Source: Eubacteriales bacterium
GTDB lineage: Bacteria; Bacillota_A; Clostridia; Christensenellales; Aristaeellaceae
DNA: 10,036 bases
Reading direction: 5' to 3'
NCBI GenBank assembly: GCA_029974855.1
Contig: JARKQO010000043.1
Span: 1-10,036 of the forward strand
Below the pieces are notes generated by a model. That model did not search any database, was not told the DNA's origin, and saw only the letters and a list, made by a program, of their open reading frames with translations. Shown here piece after piece: positions 7,458 to 10,036 of this stretch (positions within the stretch are counted from its first letter, which is position 1; each line of letters starts with the position of its first letter). The translations under genes and the position numbers were made by a program.

Positions 7458-8243
7458 ATGAACCTATTTGATTATCAGCGGATCGCGGAAGGCTACGCCA
7501 ATGACAGGCCCAGCTTTCATCCCGTGGTGATGGCAAAAGTGAGGGAAGAACTGGGATTATCCGGCAATTTCCAGTGCGGGCTGGATGTGGGCTGCGGCTC
7601 CGGCGCTTCCGCCATGGCCTTGACCGAAATCTGCGATCAGGTGACCGGGATCGAAGCGTCGGCGGAAATGGTGAGGGTTGCCAAAAAGAAATACCAAGGC
7701 GCGAATATCCGTTTTGTGCAATGCAAGGCGGAGGAGGCTCCCTTTCAGGAGGACGCCTTTGAGATCGTAACAGCCTCGGGCTCCATTCAGTGGATTGACC
7801 CAAGGCTGTTTTTGCCTTTGATGGGCAAGCAGATCAAACAAAACGGATGGCTCGTCATCTATGACAATGCCATCGCCAGCCGGATCAGCGATGGGGAAGG
7901 CTTTGTGGAGTGGTATCGCGGCGCGTATCCGGCCAGGTTTCCCAAACCCCCGCGCAATGAGGAAATATGGGACGAGGCTCTTCTGCGCCCCTATGGATTC
8001 CACCTGGTAAAGCAGGAAAATTACACAAATATCGTGCTGATGAACCAGCAGGAATTTATCAGTTTTATGATCACCCAGTCCAATGTGACCGCTGCGGTGG
8101 AGCAGGGCGGTGAGCCCCTGGAAAGCGTGAAGGAGTGGTTCAACCAAACCCTGGACACGATATTCAGCGGCGGAAGCAGAGAAGTGAGATTTGAAGGCTA
8201 TATCTGGTACATTCAGAATGGGAAGCATGACATAGAAAAGTAA
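7458..8243 (+). CDS. Class I SAM-dependent methyltransferase
   Basis: This 261-residue cytoplasmic enzyme has a Rossmann-type SAM-binding core. Motif I is LDVGCGSGA (42-50), the acidic residue after strand 2 is Glu66 in TGIEAS, a CKAEEAPF segment (89-96) follows strand 3, and motif IV is ASGSIQWID (106-114). The order IAEGYA...RP at the start and the QWID motif resemble the Methyltransf_11/25 group that includes trans-aconitate-type small-molecule methyltransferases. The acceptor cannot be told from sequence. The C-terminal part (about 150-261) probably forms the substrate cap. The gene starts 36 bases after the sortase and ends 38 before the Fe-S gene, so co-transcription is likely. Parts of it are less GC-rich than its neighbours (29/60 at 8041-8100 and 30/60 at 7681-7740, against 42/60 at 9061-9120), which may indicate a separate origin. 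Confidence 0.9.
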   Translation: MNLFDYQRIAEGYANDRPSFHPVVMAKVREELGLSGNFQCGLDVGCGSGASAMALTEICDQVTGIEASAEMVRVAKKKYQGANIRFVQCKAEEAPFQEDAFEIVTASGSIQWIDPRLFLPLMGKQIKQNGWLVIYDNAIASRISDGEGFVEWYRGAYPARFPKPPRNEEIWDEALLRPYGFHLVKQENYTNIVLMNQQEFISFMITQSNVTAAVEQGGEPLESVKEWFNQTLDTIFSGGSREVRFEGYIWYIQNGKHDIEK

Positions 8244-8264
8244 CGGGTTTCCATTGCCAGGCAC

Positions 8265-8277
8265 AGGAGGAGGAGGG
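8265..8277 (+). promoter_or_regulatory. Extended purine-rich ribosome binding site of the Fe-S protein gene
   Basis: AGGAGGAGGAGGG offers overlapping AGGAGG registers ending 4 bases before the ATG at 8282. It supports this start and suggests strong translation. Confidence 0.65.
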
Positions 8278-8281
8278 CCCC

Positions 8282-9562
8282 ATGTCCCACCATACCGCCA
8301 GGGAGGCTTACCAACAGCTGGAGCAGCGCCTGAACCGCTTTCCCCAGGGCGCGCCGCCCTCGGAAACGCTCTATCAAATCCTGGGGGTGCTGGTCAGCGA
8401 GCAGGAGGCCGCCTTCCTGTCCGCGCTGCCCATCCGCCCCTTTACGGCCAGGCGCGCCGCCAAAGCGCTGCATACCACCGTGCCCGAGGCGAAAAAGACG
8501 CTGGACACCCTGGCTGGCCGCGCCATGCTCATCGATCTGGTGAAGGAAGGGGAGGAAACCCGCTACATGATGCCGCCGCCCATGGCGGGCTTTTTGGAGT
8601 TCGCTTTGATGCGGGTGCGCACGGACATCGACCAGAAGCTCCTCAGCGAATTGTACCACCAATACCTGAACGTGGAAGGGGAGTTTATGCACGACCTTTT
8701 CTACGGGGTGGAAACCAAGCTGGGCCGGGTGTTTGTGCAAGAGCCCATGGTCGGCGACAGCGAGGCCGTCCATATTCTGGATTATGAGCGGGCGACCCAT
8801 GTGATTGAAACGGCGGAGCATATCGCCTTGGGCATGTGCTACTGCCGCCACAAGATGGAGCATATGGGCACCGCCTGCGACGCGCCCATGGATGTGTGTT
8901 TGACCTTCGGCGGCGTGGCGGAGGCGCTGTCCCGCCACGGCCACAGCCGGGCCGTGGGCAAAGCGGAAGCGCTGGAAGCGCTGAACCTTTCCTACGAGGC
9001 CAACTTGGTGCAGTGCGGCGAGAACGTCCGGGAAGGGGTCAGCTTTATCTGCAACTGTTGCGGCTGTTGCTGCGAGGCCATGCTGGCCGCCAAGCGCTAT
9101 GGCCTGCGCCAGCCGGTGTACACCACGGGGTTTTCGCCCCGGGTGGAGGCGGAGGCTTGCGTGGGCTGCGGCAAATGCGGCAAGGTTTGCCCTGTGGACG
9201 CCATCCGGATGGTTCCGGTGCAAAAGGGGGAACGCCAAAGCCTGACAGCCCAAATCGATTACGATATTTGCCTGGGCTGCGGGGTATGCGTCCGCAACTG
9301 CCCCCAAAAATGCATTGCCCTGAAGGCCCGGGAAAAGAAGCTGCTGACCCCCGTCAACTCCACCCACCGCATCGTCCTGGCGGCCATTGAGAAGGGTCAG
9401 CTGGCTAACCTGGTGTTCGACACCCCCGCCTTTGCCAGCCACCGGGCCATGGGCGCGCTGCTGACGGCCATTTTGCGCCTTCCGCCGGTAAAGCAGGCCA
9501 TGGCGTCCCAGCAGATGAAATCCAAGTATCTGGAGCGGCTCATCGCGGGCAAGCGGGGGTAG
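8282..9562 (+). CDS. 4Fe-4S dicluster ferredoxin-type protein with N-terminal winged-helix-like region and extra Cys motifs
   Basis: This 426-residue protein has no signal peptide. The C-terminal third has two classical 4Fe-4S motifs: C293-x2-C296-x2-C299-x3-C303-P, and C330-x2-C333-x2-C336-x3-C340-P with a further Cys344. Two more cysteine groups precede them: C186-Y-C188 with C199 and C206, and the dense CNCCGCCC at 257-264, with C245 between. That makes 20 cysteines, enough for at least one additional metal site. Residues about 40-100 (TARRAAKALHTTVPEAKKTL, then a wing-like GEETRYMM) look like a winged helix as found in MarR- or ArsR-like regulators. The architecture resembles a group of uncharacterised anaerobe Fe-S proteins. 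An electron-transfer role is the default and redox-dependent regulation is an alternative; neither is proven. It ends in TAG, 24 bases from the convergent neighbour, and is probably the last gene of the sortase-led unit. Confidence 0.85.
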   Translation: MSHHTAREAYQQLEQRLNRFPQGAPPSETLYQILGVLVSEQEAAFLSALPIRPFTARRAAKALHTTVPEAKKTLDTLAGRAMLIDLVKEGEETRYMMPPPMAGFLEFALMRVRTDIDQKLLSELYHQYLNVEGEFMHDLFYGVETKLGRVFVQEPMVGDSEAVHILDYERATHVIETAEHIALGMCYCRHKMEHMGTACDAPMDVCLTFGGVAEALSRHGHSRAVGKAEALEALNLSYEANLVQCGENVREGVSFICNCCGCCCEAMLAAKRYGLRQPVYTTGFSPRVEAEACVGCGKCGKVCPVDAIRMVPVQKGERQSLTAQIDYDICLGCGVCVRNCPQKCIALKAREKKLLTPVNSTHRIVLAAIEKGQLANLVFDTPAFASHRAMGALLTAILRLPPVKQAMASQQMKSKYLERLIAGKRG

Positions 9563-9586
9563 GGCATAGGAACGTGCCATGAGATT

Positions 9587-10036
9587 TCACGGCTGGTCAT
9601 GCTTTGGAGCCGGAGGTACGCCCCAATTCCCCTCAAAGCTGGCCCGGTCGCTGACAAAATCCAATAGGGTTTCCTCCCCCATCGTGCACCGGTATGCCAC
9701 CCGGCAGGAGGCGCTCTCCCGGATCAGGCGGGTCATTCCGCCGGAAGCCGGCGCCCGCAGCGCGTGGGGCTGTCCCTGGAGCAGCTGGACGGTAAGCGTC
9801 AGTTTGCCCTGCTTCACTACCGCCATTTCATCGTCAATATGCAGAATCTTCGCCCCCTGGTAGGTGGCGACGCGGCGCTGGATTCCGTTGACGTAAACCA
9901 CTCCGATGCAGCCTGTAAAGCCGCCTCCCGCAAAGGGAATATGCGCCACCGACAGCATGACGCAGTTTTTTTCCCATCCGCATTGGGTCCAAAGATAGCG
10001 GCTGGGGAAGGAGCGGCCCCGGTCCCCTTCCATGTA
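9587..10036 (-). CDS. Tocopherol cyclase family protein, C-terminal part (start off window)
   Basis: The last 150 codons are visible and end in TGA; the frame is open through base 10036, so the Met codon at 10031-10033 is internal. The segment YMEGDRGRSFPSRYLW, followed by LSVAHIPF, FTGCIGVVYVNG and RVATYQGAKI, matches the C-terminal pattern I know from tocopherol-cyclase-like proteins of Clostridia, which usually have Y-x-E-K-x-W-G-x-S-F-P at the start of this block. Here the usual Lys-x-Trp is Gly-Asp-Arg. A later GGMTRLIRES also fits (usually a RGEMSRxIxES-like segment). Plant homologues close the chromanol ring of vitamin E, but bacterial members in anaerobes have no tocopherol pathway, and their role is unknown. 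It is convergent with the Fe-S gene. Confidence 0.8.
   Translation of the reverse strand, partial: YMEGDRGRSFPSRYLWTQCGWEKNCVMLSVAHIPFAGGGFTGCIGVVYVNGIQRRVATYQGAKILHIDDEMAVVKQGKLTLTVQLLQGQPHALRAPASGGMTRLIRESASCRVAYRCTMGEETLLDFVSDRASFEGNWGVPPAPKHDQP

Noticed and set aside
8213..9580. Minus-strand open frame of 455 codons opposite the Fe-S gene
   Set aside because: It is rich in His, Gln and Leu without any motif, whereas the plus-strand frame has complete 4Fe-4S motifs and a strong ribosome binding site.
9563..9586. Possible bidirectional terminator between the Fe-S gene and the tocopherol-cyclase-like gene
   Set aside because: Only a weak 4-base GGCA/TGCC pairing is present and no T-run follows on either strand.
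1..10036. CRISPR array, tRNA or rRNA genes, insertion sequences, prophage genes
   Set aside because: No short spaced direct repeats, cloverleaf, rRNA-like segments, transposase motifs or terminal inverted repeats were seen. The only large repeats are protein-level units within the stalk gene.

Overview
The window looks like chromosomal DNA from a high-GC member of the Clostridia (Bacillota), probably an anaerobic, gut-type organism. The evidence is a class B sortase, a giant secreted Cna_B-repeat protein, a cysteine-rich ferredoxin-type protein, a tocopherol-cyclase-like protein of a kind known from Clostridia, strong AGGAGG-type ribosome binding sites and GC-rich coding sequence. Genus and species cannot be read from the sequence.

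Layout. Bases 1-6393 (minus strand) are one reading frame for a very large secreted surface protein whose C-terminus lies beyond base 1. It has a signal peptide, a Pro/Ser/Glu-rich linker, two related N-terminal beta-type domains, and an array of Cna_B-type units: one short degenerate unit, twelve complete units and the start of a thirteenth. The frame is broken once, by an amber codon at 4651-4653, at a column that is an aromatic residue (mostly Tyr) in the other units. The remaining 1,550 codons in the window are open. A divergent intergenic region (6394-6557) separates it from three plus-strand genes with short gaps: a class B sortase (6558-7421), a class I SAM-dependent methyltransferase (7458-8243) and a 4Fe-4S protein with an N-terminal winged-helix-like region and extra cysteine motifs (8282-9562). 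A convergent minus-strand gene, partial at the window edge (9587-10036), encodes a tocopherol-cyclase-family protein.

How they may work together. The giant protein and the divergent sortase form a plausible substrate/enzyme pair: a long isopeptide-stapled stalk and the transpeptidase that would anchor it to the wall. The sorting signal that would prove this is outside the window. The methyltransferase and Fe-S genes may be co-transcribed with the sortase but have no evident functional link to it.

Main points of interest: the single amber codon in an otherwise intact frame of at least 2,131 codons, and the complete Lys-Glu-Asn pattern in all twelve full stalk units, contrasted with its loss in the one unit that carries the amber codon.
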